NCBI GenBank assembly: GCA_032158295.1
Contig: CM063244.1
Span: 2,155,148-2,219,147, forward strand
Length of the DNA stretch: 64,000 nucleotides
Source: Pycnopodia helianthoides
Lineage: Eukaryota > Echinodermata > Asteroidea > Forcipulatida > Asteriidae
Direction of reading: 5' to 3'
Of this stretch, positions 33,301 through 43,847 are shown piece after piece (the first letter of the stretch is position 1; the number at the start of each line of letters is the position of its first letter). A program made the position numbers and the translations under genes. The notes under the pieces are model-generated. The model was not told the origin of the DNA. It worked only from the letters and a program-made list of their open reading frames with translations, and searched no databases.

Positions 33301-35892
33301 TGGATTTCAACTTCTGGATCTGTAAATTCAAAGACGAACGCATAATCAACCAACACATTATGGGGAAAAAACATCAGGTTTTGAATACTCAGTTCTTATA
33401 CAAACTTTATCTGGAAGGTAGTGGTAGTACTTAAAGACCCTGTACACTATTGGTAAGATCGAAAAACACAAATGTTCACAGATTCACACATAACTTACAT
33501 GATTTAAAGTAAGTAATGGTAGAAAGGGTTCCTTAGAATATTTCTGCCTAAAATTAAAATGCTATCGTTTTTGAGAAATGAGTAAAACAATAGTTTTTAT
33601 CACGCGCGATAAAAACTTGATGTTTGAAAAAACAGAAAACACATAAGGTCTCTTTTCACTATTTTCTCGTGACCTCGATGACCCATTGAGCTCAAACTTT
33701 CACAGGTTTGTTTGTTCACGCATATGTTGAATCACACAAAATGTGGACACTGATTTTGAGCTGTTACCAAAAGTGTACAATACCTTTTTAAAGACTAACT
33801 AATTACATAAAAAAACTACATGAGCTTTCAGATGCAATGAAGGGGACAAGCCAAGTACATGTATCTATATATACAGGAATGTAATGGCATTCACCCATCT
33901 AATGAAGTAGTTATTGCTAGAAAAGCTCATGCAGTTCTTACCACTACCTTCCTTGTTTTATCTAGATCGGACTAACAAGGCTATTTTTTAGTATTGTCTA
34001 AATTTTATCTGGGGCATGTTTGTGGCCGAGAGCGGTTAAGAGCACCAGACTCCAGCTCTGGTGTTTCTAATCTGATTTTACATGTACGGGGAGAAACACA
34101 TGATAGAATATAAACGTGGAAAATAAGGACCTAATGTTCAAGATATTTTGTGACACCGTTGGTACCTTCATTCTCATCCTCAGTTTTTGATAAACACACC
34201 GCACAATCAACTGGTGATAATTTCATTAAATTTGGCAGTCACATTTAATTTAACCCTCCTGCTGTCAGTGACTCTTGGCAACATTTTCCAGTGAGTTGAC
34301 CAACCATTTGAAACCATTCGACTGCCAAGGTTGTGTATGGTGGCACAACTGTGCACAGAACTAACTGTGTACTGTGTACACATGTACATGCATTCCCTCA
34401 TGGTATCATATTTCAGGCTGGCATAGTTTATCTATCATTCAAAACCACTTGAATGGTATTGAATGGTCAGACAGCAAGAGGGTTAAGTGAAAACAACGGG
34501 AAAAAAGTTTCTATTTTGTCATGGATTTTGTGCATGCTCATATTGGCGTGATTAACCCTTAATGTCCGAATCCCTTCTGTATCCAATTGCCAAAGAGAAC
34601 AGATTTGAAAGAACTTTGGGCAGTAGGGCCCATTAACCATAGGCCTGTTGGCTCACACATAGCCCAAATTGTCCTAAATCTGTAGAGAAATAAAAGCTCA
34701 AAGAGCCAAATCCTTCTAACTCCTCCAGTGACATAGGCTTCATCATCACATTCCCATCCCCCAAAAGCCCATATCCTTCTACGGAGTCCCATTTTGGCCA
34801 AGCTGCATACGGCCCAAAACCTTCTATTTCGTCTTGTGTTAAAAATAACCTGAGAACAAAATAGTGCGTGCTTCACTTCTTTCATGAAAATCTGAAGGCT
34901 CAAGGATATTTTGAGAAAATCCAGAAAAATCCCATGTCTGACAACCCTATTACAATCGGTGCACTTTCCTGCCTAACTGACCCTTGCCACAAAATGCCAC
35001 AGGAGACTGTGGAGATTAAGTCCACAGTACACAAGCCATGAGGTTTCCACATAATACCAGCCTGTACAAACAGAAGAAACCATGCAACCAATGCTAGCCT
35101 GGAGGTACTTTTTGGCAGTCTGTGGTACCAGTGTTTACCCAGCGTTCTCCCTTAACAGTGGCCCGCTGGCCAAATGCCAGTTAAAACACCTGAGGACCAG
35201 TCAGAATGCTCTCTAAAGTGGTTCTGCTGGCTAGTTCAAGCATCCCTATTTCATTCGAAATATGGACTAGTGAAAAAGCTGATGGACATTGAAATGACAA
35301 GCTAACTGGTCCTGCTGGCCAGTCACTGAAAAAGTTAAGGGCAAATCCTGCCTGGTATAGAGGTTTTACAGTCACGTGATGTTATCACTGACTGTGTGTT
35401 TGAGACACATATTGCCGTCAATGACCAGAGGCAAGATCACAGTCATTACGGTAACCATGACCGGCAAGATGGCTGCCGTTGCGGTAGTCGGGGCCAGTGA
35501 CATCAGCTGAAAACCTTTATACCCATTGCATTGCCGCCATCACTGAGGTCTAACAATAGAAATATACTACGTGCTGTGCACAACTCTCAGCCAATGATAG
35601 GTCCTCATTGACCTCAGTGATTGAGGGCGCTAGTTTGGTGCGGTGAAGTCATTATGCACGGGGTCTAGAAGTTCTGGTTTTAACTTTGATTTTCTCGTAC
35701 CTCACTCCACATGAGATCCAGCTTCTCCATGTTAGTGCACAGGATAAGAGCTGTCTCCAGAAACACTTGGTCCTTGCCCAGCTCCTCATCATAGTAGCAG
35801 GCTCTTGCTAGCAACAAGGCCTTCTCGAAGTGGCCTTCCTCCAGAAGCAACTTCAGCTGCTGGCTCATTGGCACGTGATGCTCCACTGACAT
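25913..35892 (-). CDS. Protein with ZNF292/RLF/ZNF654-type N-terminal helical region, no zinc fingers
   Basis: Four exons (35892/35897-35701, 33319-33208, 32490-32312, 30343-25913) join in frame into about 1637 aa. Residues 1 to about 300 align by eye with the N-terminal helical region of vertebrate ZNF292 and RLF. Shared positions include the LLEEGHFEKALLLA helix, VWSDCDHNKDLFESKVEQ, LVRAIHSE, LFEGDLRLQRLCLLTTF, the VDRLYQ helix, and LDWKVCRQKC. The family's C2H2 zinc fingers are absent. Instead there is an acidic, Ser/Gln-rich, probably disordered region. It has an octad-like DDGRQDLD repeat (about 513-540), two 35-residue repeats (about 896-1000), two RY(N/H)LR motifs (about 1443, 1475), and a basic KKPRLE stretch (about 1495) that could be a nuclear signal. 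Function unknown; a nuclear role is inference. The start ATG at 35892 has an in-frame TAA 12 bases upstream, but an AG just before GCACG could be an acceptor, so 5' exons may be missing. Confidence 0.68.
30344..31310 (-). other. Intron, ZNF292/RLF-like gene
   Basis: No exon recognised. A short family R fragment (AAGATGGCGGCG near 31190) is present. Confidence 0.5.
31320..31676 (+). mobile_element. TA-type MITE family E, copy 1
   Basis: Ends AAGGCATTATACAGGATTGG and CCAATAGTGTACAGGGCCTT with TA on each side; hairpin centre around ATCGCGCGTGAT; CTGTGAAAATTTGAGCTC module shared with family C. Copies 2 and 3 at 33434-33788 (reversed) and 38185-38544. Confidence 0.85.
31684..31945 (+). mobile_element. 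Hairpin element family F, copy 2
   Basis: Same plan as 1030-1265: GAAACTTTGCATGGTGG leader, AGAGAGGTTTGCGGTAACAC arm and its complement at the right end, inner GATCAGTATGCTCTGAT / ATCAGAGCATACTGATC stem. Confidence 0.85.
32312..32490 (-). CDS. ZNF292/RLF-like gene, exon 3
   Basis: The acceptor is CCTGAATTCTCAG and the donor is GAG|GTAAGA. It encodes TETVSLSDLQKVTDLWVDLV and KFVLYEPVFVLKLVRAIHSE, which line up with the ELTLFWSKLQ region of ZNF292/RLF. Confidence 0.82.
32938..33165 (+). mobile_element. Hairpin element family F, variant copy
   Basis: Arms AGAGTGCTGGCTCTGAAAAG and CTTTTCAGAGCCAGCACTCT; inner palindrome TTCGAACAGTATACTCTGCT / AGCAGAGTATACTGTTCGAA. It lies between exons 2 and 3 of the minus-strand gene, 43 bp from exon 2. 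Confidence 0.85.
33208..33319 (-). CDS. ZNF292/RLF-like gene, exon 2
   Basis: The acceptor is TTGAATTTACAG and the donor is T|GTGAGT. It encodes IQKLKSMEQIVPVTKTLRQY and AALLTAEMLLSKEW. Phase 0 in and phase 1 out match both neighbours. Confidence 0.8.
33416..33962 (+). mobile_element. Foldback element N, copy 2, split by family E
   Basis: The left end GGTAGTGGTAGTACTTAAAG is interrupted at 33434 by a family E element. The right part resumes at 33791 with GACTAACTAATTACATAAAA, GGGGACAAGCCAAGTACATG and CTTGTTTTATC. Related to 3695-4164. Confidence 0.75.
33434..33788 (-). mobile_element. TA-type MITE family E, copy 2 (nested)
   Basis: Reversed copy beginning AAGACCCTGTACACTATTGG, with hairpin TTTTTATCACGCGCGATAAAAA. 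TA at 33432-33433 and 33789-33790. Confidence 0.85.
34022..34085 (+). repeat. SINE family H head fragment
   Basis: TGGCCGAGAGCGGTTAAGAG and CTCTGGTGTTTCTAATCTG match the tRNA-like head of family H. Confidence 0.6.
34260..34486 (+). mobile_element. TTAA-flanked MITE family G, copy 3
   Basis: TTAA at both ends, CCCTCCTGCTGTC and GACAGCAAGAGGG ends. Confidence 0.85.
34487..35060. other. Intron, nothing recognised
   Basis: Intron of the minus-strand gene; an open frame of 114 codons (34559-34903, minus) has no family resemblance and no splice context. Confidence 0.45.
35066..35135 (+). repeat. Dispersed monomer of the 84-bp satellite
   Basis: TGTACAAACAGAAGAAACC, CAATGCTAGCCTGGAGG and GGTACCAGTGT match the tandem array at 238-665. 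Confidence 0.75.
35142..35355. mobile_element. Element Q, short form
   Basis: Ends near CTCCCTTAACAGTGGCCCGC and AAAAAGTTAAGGGCAAATCC are inverted; words GCTGGCCAAATGCCAGTT and GGTCCTGCTGGCCAGT. The long form is 59109-61438. Confidence 0.65.
35395..35670. repeat. Family R repeat
   Basis: CAAGATGGCTGCCG, GTGACATCAGCTG, CCAATGATAGGTCC, GAGGGCGCTAG and GAAGTCATTATGCACGGGGT; it lies just downstream of exon 35701-35897 in the first intron. Confidence 0.55.
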
Positions 35893-35897
35893 CGTGC
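35701..35897 (-). CDS. ZNF292/RLF-like gene, first recognised coding exon
   Basis: The donor is GAG|GTACGA. It encodes MSVEHHVPMSQQLKLLLEEG and KALLLARACYYDEELGKDQV. The coding start is taken at ATG 35892. If the exon is internal it would begin at 35897 after CACTTAG, a weak acceptor. Confidence 0.7.
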
Positions 35898-36100
35898 CTA
35901 AGTGTTAAGACGTCTTTCAAATTGCAACGATGTATTACCCAGATTCAGGTACCTGAAGAAAACAATCAAAATTAAAATGTCCATCAATTTATTTATTTTT
36001 CTACTTTTTATGAAAAACAAATTAAAATATGTTCACGCACCCTTTCATCATGGCTTCGGCTATTTCTCCTTAGAAAAACAAATTGAAGGATTTTCATTTA

Positions 36101-36446
36101 TGTTTTTAGCGCATCGGACTCAAGTTCTGGTGGCTGCGTCATCAGGGTGTGGGTTTGAATCCCAGTCAGACACTTGCGTCTTTGAGCAAGACACTTAAAA
36201 CTATAATTGCTTCTCTTTACCTAGGGGTAAATGGGTACCTGTAGCGAGGGCAGAGATGGTTCTTGGGATTGATTTAGCTTGGTGCGCAAAATATGTAGTA
36301 GCGCAGGCAGAATACTCCCAAGAGTTGAGATGGTTTAAGGAATGAAATAAATGGCCCAGCTGACCAGGGGGTAATAATGTTGGAGTGCCATGAGCGTCAC
36401 TCAGTGACGGATTTGAGGGCTATATAAGAGGGCTATATAAGAAGCC
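36101..36446 (+). repeat. SINE family H, variant copy
   Basis: Head GCGCATCGGACTCAAGTTCTG through GTGTGGGTTTGAATCCCAG; body CCTAGGGGTAAATGGGTACC; tail GGGCTATATAAGAAGCC. Confidence 0.75.
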
Positions 36447-36800
36447 ACAGGGCTAGAATTTCAGGAAAAAACACACAAGACCGCAAGGCTTGTAGCTCAA
36501 AATATGTGATGGACCGGAATTTTGAGTACAAGACCAGAATTGAAGTGAGAAGAAAAAAAGCCTAAACAGGTTAATAATTGAACTGTTTGAATTTGAAAAA
36601 AGCACTAAGAGAAGATTTATCTCATTTGTATATTATGGGTAAGTAGTCTTCAATAATCAACAGAATTGTATTTATCAGACTGAAAGTCAACATTTGAACA
36701 CAAACACAAGACCGCTGGACTTGTCCGGACATGAGTTTACTGGCCCGATGCTAAAATCACTGGCCTCGGGCTTGCGGTCCAGTGTCAAATTCGAGCCCTG
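36447..36800 (+). mobile_element. MITE family P, copy 2
   Basis: Begins CAGGGCTAGAATTTCAGG and ends GTGTCAAATTCGAGCCCTG; directly followed within 200 bp by copy 3. Confidence 0.8.
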
Positions 36801-36993
36801 AGTCACTGCTACTATTTATTTTTGAAATGCCCTTTAACCTTTACCCAAAACCAACCACTCATTTTGACCGGGAACATTTCAATTCTCCCAACGTGTTGAA
36901 AATTTAAAATCCATACAGTACAGCACCCAACGGCTGTTCGGAGATGAGATAAACCCAACTTCCTGGCGGTGTTTACCACAGCATTGTCTTAAC

Positions 36994-37323
36994 AGGGCTA
37001 GAATTTTGGGGAAAACCCAAGCTCAAAATATTGACTGGACCGGAATTTTGAGTACAAGACCAGAATTGAAGTGAGAAGAAAAAATGCCTCACAGGTTTAT
37101 AATTGAACTGTTTGAATTTGAAAAAGCACTAAGAGAAGATTGATCTCATTTGTATATTATGGGTATGTAGTCTTCGATAATCAACAAAATTGTATCTCTC
37201 AGACTGAAAGTCAACATTTGAACACAAACACAAGACCGCCGGACTTGTCTGGACATGAGTTTACTGGCCCAAGGCTAAATTCACTGGCCTCGGGCCAGCG
37301 GTCCAGTGTAAAATTCGAGCCCC
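36994..37323 (+). mobile_element. MITE family P, copy 3
   Basis: Begins CAGGGCTAGAATTTTGGG and ends AAATTCGAGCCCCTG; very similar to copy 2. Confidence 0.8.
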
Positions 37324-37997
37324 TGGTTTACTATCTTCATTCTTTGTTCATGTTGTGAACTGCTACAGTGATCATCAATTTTTTGTTATTAACAATGCCA
37401 TGAAACAACCCCAGTGATCCTACTCCTAGCCCCAAACTCAGGCCTGGGACTACACCAAGGCCATGGTCTCTGTTGCCCTGGTCGTAGCCTTGGTGCCCCA
37501 TCAAGAGTTTCATATAAATGTTAAGGTTTTCTCCCCGAGGCTAAAAAAAAGGCTTTTCAGCCTTTGAGAAAAACTCTGCTATGGTTGAAATGTGAGGCCA
37601 ATAACAATCTTTTGCATTTAATATTTCCCATAAGAAGTACCCTCTTGAAAACAAATATGGCCTTGCCCTCTCCAAGATGAAATTCCAGGCCTTGAACCGT
37701 GCACAAATGACTGATAACACTCAGTACTAAGACAGCTCAGGTCCAGGACAATGGAGGATTTGAAAACAAAGGAAATGCACAGCTTTTATGGGCCAGCTGG
37801 TAGCTGGCTCCCTGCTCTGTCGCCCTCCACCTCTTAACGATGCTTGATGAGGTGAAGGGCATGAGGTGAATAGTGGTATGTACATGTATAGGAACGATTG
37901 TAAAAAGCCATGTCACATGGCGCAATTTTACAGGCAACCAGTTCCAGGCAATCTCCAAGAAGAAAAAAACATTGACTTTTTAACTTCCACCTTATTT
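37324..37997. other. No gene seen
   Basis: Intergenic. A region near 37600-37690 (GTACCCTCTTGAAAAC ... GAAATTCCAGGCCTT) resembles the short repeat at 54785-54915. Confidence 0.5.
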
Positions 37998-38640
37998 TTT
38001 TCCTTGGACAGTATTACAGTTCTTTGAGCTGGTAACAAATTCCAAAACTAGAGGTCACCAACTGAAAATCAGGAAGAAACACTGCAATCTAAATATCAAA
38101 TAATTTTTTTTACATAAAGAACCATCACCCACTGGAACACCCTCCCAGCCCACATAGTACAGGCCAAAACAGTCTCTATGTTTAAAGGTATTATGCAGGA
38201 TTGGTAGAGCTGATAAAATAGTTCCAGACAGTATTCATGTTTTGTGTGATTCAACATATGCATGAACAAACAAACCTGTGAAAGTTTGAGCTCAATTGGT
38301 CATCGAGATCACGAGAAAACAGTGAAAAGAGACGTGTTTTCTGTTTTTTCAAACAATAGTTTTTATCACGCGTGATAAAAACTATTGTTTTACTCATTTT
38401 TCAGAAACGATAGCATTTTAGGCAGAAATATTCTAAGGAACCCTTTCTACCATTGCTTACTTTAAATCATGTAAGTTAGGGGGCCTATGTGTGAATCTGT
38501 GAACATTTGTGTTTTTCGATCTTACCAATAGTGTACAGGGCCTTTAGGAGACTGTGTGATGTTTTCAATAAGGGGCTAACAAAGAGCCAGTTAGGCTCAC
38601 CAGCCCTTTAAGCTGCCTACCTGCCTCGACCAGATAAGCG
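37998..38640 (+). mobile_element. LINE 3' coding end, split by family E
   Basis: Pieces FELVTNSKTRGHQLKIRKKH and ITHWNTLPAHIVQAKTVSMF before the insert, and RRLCDVFNKGLTKSQLGSPA after it, resemble the C-terminus of non-LTR reverse transcriptases. One frameshift near 38105 besides the insert. A GCGCGGTATAAATGCTCTTT plus ATT-repeat tail lies at 38819-38862. Confidence 0.7.
38185..38544 (+). mobile_element. TA-type MITE family E, copy 3 (nested in LINE)
   Basis: Ends AAGGTATTATGCAGGATTGG and GTGTACAGGGCCTT, hairpin TTTTTATCACGCGTGATAAAAA, TA at 38183-38184 and 38545-38546. Excision with one TA restores the LINE frame exactly. Confidence 0.9.
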
Positions 38641-38995
38641 ACACTACAGTGAGTTACGGTGAGATAGTGTTACAAAGAAAGATGTCTGTTTTTTACTACC
38701 TCCATGGTTGTACTGTAGCCAGAAGTATCATAATTTTGACAAGCAATGCAGTGTGAAAATCACTATGTACAACAAGATTGCGCCCCCCCTCCACTTGTAA
38801 GGCGCTCTGTTCTTTGTATAGCGCGGTATAAATGCTCTTTATTATTATTATTATTATTAACAAGGCCTACAAAGGATTATTTGCATTAATTGGAACAGCT
38901 AGTTATATTTAACATTCGTGTACACAATAGTTAATCACTAGTGCTGTTAAACTGTTTTTGTTTATTTTTAAAAGACCTACCTGTAACACCAACCA

Positions 38996-39188
38996 GGGCC
39001 CAGTTTCATAGAGCTGCTAAAGCGACAAATATTGCTTGACAATTGTCTGCTAAGCAGAAATGAGCAGGATACCAGTAACAAATTGTACATGTGACATGGT
39101 ATTTTGGCTGGTAACCTTATTCTGGTAAGCATAATTTTGTTGTGCTTAGCTACTTTTCGTGCTTAAGCAGCTCTATGAAATTGGGCCC
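38996..39188 (+). mobile_element. Palindromic MITE family A
   Basis: Ends GGGCCCAGTTTCATAGAGCT and AGCTCTATGAAATTGGGCCC, full length. Confidence 0.85.
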
Positions 39189-39375
39189 TGATCAAACAAA
39201 AGAAATGCATTGTTAAAGAAGCTGTGAACTTTTCAACAGCACCCATTTGGGTGGTACCCTGTATACCTACATGGTACCCTGTATCCTACATGGCCCCTAC
39301 TTGCAACGTTTACTGATGCACTCTGGCTGCAGGTTGATCAGATTAGTGATGGAATATTTAGACCCTTTCTCGGTA

Positions 39376-39555
39376 ATCTGCGCCATGTTGAATCTGCCCC
39401 GCCGTGCGCCTGCATGGTGCGTCGTTTGTTCTGAACAGACATTTACATGATTTGTTACTTCTTTGCTGTGCGTCAAGTGCATTTATGAAGTTGCAGAGTT
39501 TAAAAAAAAAAAAAACCACCACGGCGCACAAAGATTCAACATGGCGCATTACCAT
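39376..39555. mobile_element. Imperfect hairpin element
   Basis: TGCGCCATGTTGAATCTGCC with GCCGTGCGCC on the left pairs with GGCGCACAAAGATTCAACAT and GGCGCA on the right. Confidence 0.65.
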
Positions 39556-42500
39556 GAAAACTGGAAAAGGGTTTTATGTTATCCGTCTTTTCATTTTCAA
39601 TGTTTAGTTTTTAGTAACTGTTCTGGTGATAAAAGCTATGCACCATTCACTGAAGAAATAAAAAGGAGTTATGCATACAACATGGCTCAGATAAAGACAA
39701 ATTTGGAAGAAAAAAAACCCATTGTTACGGCACCCTCCTTGGTAAACCCCGCCCCCTGCATCATACAGTAACCTGCGGCATGAGTGATACACGTGATGAA
39801 TGAAATAAACAAACTGACAACAGAACATACGCCAACGAGTCAGAAAATAAACATTGCAAATCATGTCCCACACAAACGTGCAATACACACATACTGTACT
39901 TATCATGCTTTGCAAAGTAAATGCAGCTTCTTACGCCTGAATTACTAGTCATGGAAAACTCTACAATTATACTTACCAAGGTCAAACAGGGGGGAAAAAA
40001 TCGGTCCCGAAATTATTTTCTGCGTTGTGTCCATAGCTCTCCCCGAAAACTGAATTTTTGTATGAATAGTGTGGCGACCCCGATGTGATACGTCCTATTT
40101 GACACGCGCGAACTGGTTACCAGACCTTTTCTGACCCACACGTACGCTTTTGCTCGTCCCCAGCCCCTTAAACCAAAGGTTTGGCAGCGACCAGTGGGTT
40201 CGAGCGAAACATACGTCACACACAGTCATCTGCATCATCCGTGTGCGAGTGTACTTACGGTGTCCTTTGTATTACAACCAAACAAAATAAATAAATAAAT
40301 AAAAAACAACAATAATAACTAATAAAATAAATGGCAGAAATAAAACAAAATAAATAAACAACTCGGATCTTAACCATTACTCCCTCCCCACCAATTTGGA
40401 TAAAGAAAATATACTTTCATAAAATAACAAAAATTGCAAAATATAAAAAATTATATTTTTGGAAAGTGGACTGACTCTCCGTGTTGTGAGATTTTTAATT
40501 TCTAGGCCATCCCTTACTTTCATTCCAATTTATTAACTGACACCATAACTGACAACTAAATGTCAACTTGTCAACTTGTTAACTTGACAATTAAATGTTT
40601 TCCTTTAATATATCCTGCTAGACTTGACTCAAGTCCCAATCCCGTGCCATCCCCAGAAAACTATTGTTTTAATTGTGATCCCCAACCTGTTCCGCACGCG
40701 GGACAGGGACTTGACGATGCCGCAGTTGCCTGATATGTAAATGTATTCACTTATGAATATTGTAAACATTGCTGCGTGATACGTGTTGTCCAATCAAACG
40801 CATTCAACAAGAAGGCTCGTTCATTTGTTATGTGTGGGGGTTAAGTACTTGAGGATTGAAATACATTTTTGAATAAACCAACCGAGACCACATTTTGACG
40901 GCGAGCGCGCACTGCTATACGGGTTGTTTGCTAGTTGGCGGGATATGCTTAGGGACATCTCACACGAGAACGGGACTTGAATCAAGTCTACCCCCCTCCC
41001 CCCCCCCCAACTTGACTGCAACTTCAGAAATCGAACGCGTTAGTCTTGTTTAGCGACGTTCGTTTGTTAAAGCAGTTGCCAATAGCCCAATACAACTTAC
41101 TGGAGAAAATCTCAAACAAACATCTGAATCTAAAGCTTTGTTAGATTTTATAGTACTTGCCATGATACTTGTCCAGTCCCTCTGAGCCAGTCGATGATGC
41201 ATCCTCGTACGGCGACTAATAAATACGCAATCGAGCGTCGCCATTCAAGACTACGCAACGCGATCCGCAGGTTGGTGACGTACATCTTATTGGGCAACTT
41301 CCCTAACGTAAAACAGGATGTACCTAGACTTGGTTCCAAGTCTGCGATCGTGGGTTTTAGTCTACCCGATAGCCAATACATTATTGCCTGAAATAGCGCC
41401 CTCTTTGTGGATTAACCTCCGTCATTAGCCTACGATCACAGATTGCGAGTTAGGACGTTTGATAGCTAATCTGTGGGGGTGTATTGCGTGGCTGATTCAG
41501 AGAAATAACCGTGATCTCAGACTTGAAATCAAGTCTAGGATGTACCTGGGGCTCCCCTAAAAATCGACCTTGCTCAAATACATGGGCCAACTACAATTTG
41601 TAGTACAAGCGAAAGGGTAGGTTATGTCGTAATACAAGGTAGACTTAATGGTCACTCTGTAGCTCCTATTGGAATTTCCAGTTTCGAAGTGTTTTTATTG
41701 GGATGACGAAACTTAAATCAAGTTGTTAAACAAACTGCCGATTGTTGATGTTGTTTATTAGAGGGAACGAGTTTACTGACTGAGCACTGCTGAGGAGTAA
41801 CTAATTAATATTGTACACGCTCATCACATCAGCACATCTGACCTGACTCCTGACTACAGTGATATTGTCATTGAAGAACTCGTTTGTGTGGAAACAACTA
41901 CTTTTATTACCAGTACTATTCAACAAAACCTGACCACGTAGACGTATTGTCATCGTTTATAGTGCTTCGTTGACGTTGTGACTGTGAGTTTGAGGGTAAA
42001 AAGTCTGGATAACTGTTGTTACTGTTAATGTTACTGTTATAATATTGTTAGTTTCTATTCTTCAATAATCTTACTAAGCCTAAAATTAAGAATTAAATGG
42101 GATTTGCTTGATTTACTTTTTGATTTTTTAAGTTGGTGGTCTCAGTCCTTTCTCAATGATTTAACATAGCATAGTACATATATAGACCCAGTAACTGGGG
42201 CGCTGTACTCCTTTTTCAAAATTTTGTACTATAGTATCAATCATTAAGAGTAGATTACAAATAGATAGTTCAATCATGGAGGAAATCATGGAAGGAAATT
42301 GGATTTAAGGATATAGGTACCGGTAGTTGATTAGTTGCCTTTTAATTTTTAAAAGGCAGTTACCAGGTATTAGCAAACGTTAACTTCGTTAAACGGCACT
42401 GAACATGGGACTTTTGGGGGACCTTAAAATTAAAAAATTTACATGTACCTTGATAAATATTCAGTCTGGTTCTGTGCCAACATTGTCCTTGCGACTTCGT

Positions 42501-43190
42501 AGTCACGAGATGGGAATCAGACCATTTATGAACTTTTTCAGACTTGAATTCCCTTTAAAACAAATCCTCAAGAGCCACAAATTAGAAAGAAAAAAGTTTT
42601 AAATATTCATTGAAATGTTGGAATCAATTTATATTAGTAAAAGAAGAGTAATTTGGGGGATGAAAACAAAAAATGAAAATTGGGACTCAATTCTCGCACC
42701 ATCCGCTCTGAAAACCTCAGATTGAAAGGTATTTTAAACCTGAAATAAAATTGTGGCTATTTGTGTCGGCGTCATAGGTGGCGCTATACTGTAGAACGGC
42801 GTAATAGTGTTTACTAAAAGATACCAGTGTTGGGTATATATCCACCACCTTTTTGAAACACTTAGTAAACAGTATAAAGCCGGAACACGCCCAGCCATTT
42901 CACTCGCCATGTAACGCATTGTTTGCCCCGTAACAAAGAGGGACAAAGGGTACTGGATTTCATGCTCTGAATCTTTCTTGTTCTGGGGGCTTCCATCGAA
43001 TTCCAGAAATTCCCGGCAGTAAGTGGCTAAATGACCTTTGGGGACCGAAATAAAGATTTGGGCATCAGCTTTGAACTTGGATTAATTGCCCTGACTGCTG
43101 TCGTCATTGTTGCTAGAATTTAATTGCATTTTCTAAAACAATTACTTTATTTACAGCTTGGCATTACATTTGTTTAGTACAGGGTAACTG
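39556..43190. other. Spacer upstream of the two divergent genes
   Basis: About 3.6 kb without a recognised repeat or exon, apart from A/T-rich simple sequence near 40285-40330. It probably holds the promoter of the IRAK4-like gene and perhaps that of the minus-strand gene. I cannot place a TATA box or start site. Confidence 0.45.
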
Positions 43191-43620
43191 CTAATAATAA
43201 TAATAATGGCTTCTTATAAAGTGCGCATATCTGTCCACTTAGTGACACTGAGGGCGCTTCAATATTCAGTATTTTTTCCTGCAAGGTTTTTTGTAGCTAC
43301 GTTTTGAAGTATTAGACTTATTCCTTTACATAGCACCATGTAATGGTTTACAAGGTGCTGTGGCGCAATATGCAGCCAATCAAACCAGGAACATCGGGGC
43401 AAACCCCTTCTCTTTTCGATAAGTGCACTGGGTTCTTTTACGTGCTTTACACAACACACGGCACCTACGGCTTTACGTCCCATCCGAAGGATGCAGCAAT
43501 AATGGTTATCTTGCTTAAGGACACAAGTGTCTTGACCCGGACTCGAACCCACACTCTGCTGAACAGAAACACCAGAGCTTGAGTCCGGTGCTCTTATCCG
43601 CTCGGCCACGACACGCCACA
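43191..43620 (-). repeat. SINE family H, full copy
   Basis: On the reverse strand: tRNA-like head TGGCCGAGCGGATAAGAGCA (box A) and GTGGGTTCGAGTCCGGG (box B), body with GGGACGTAAAGCCGTAGG and GCACCTTGTAAACCATTACA, tail ATAAGAAGCC followed by ATT repeats. The head looks like a Leu/Ser-type tRNA. Confidence 0.85.
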
Positions 43621-43756
43621 AGGGTTAATGTCATTATAGAAATGGGCCAGATTTTTGTAATGGTGAGGTAGTAGAGGAAATTCATGGGACATTTGGACAA
43701 AGGTCTGACATTGGTTATCTAGTAATTACTAAATGAGTTTTGTCTTTTCTTTCTAG

Positions 43757-43847
43757 GTTTCACCCTTATGCACCGTTACTCTTATGTAGAAAGAGAGTGC
43801 ATTTCACCCATTGATACCTGTAAGGGTTCTGCACTACACCAGTGAAC
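43757..43847 (+). other. IRAK4-like 5' untranslated part of first coding exon
   Basis: A strong polypyrimidine acceptor (GTCTTTTCTTTCTAG) ends at 43756, so at least one non-coding exon lies upstream. An in-frame TAA at 43821-43823 precedes the ATG at 43848. Confidence 0.65.

Noticed and set aside
41099..41160. Minus-strand ATG exon candidate (MASTIKSNKALDSDV... then GTAAGT) as first exon of the ZNF292/RLF-like gene
   Set aside because: It ends in phase 0, while the exon at 35897 would need phase 1 if internal. No family similarity is visible, so I do not annotate it.
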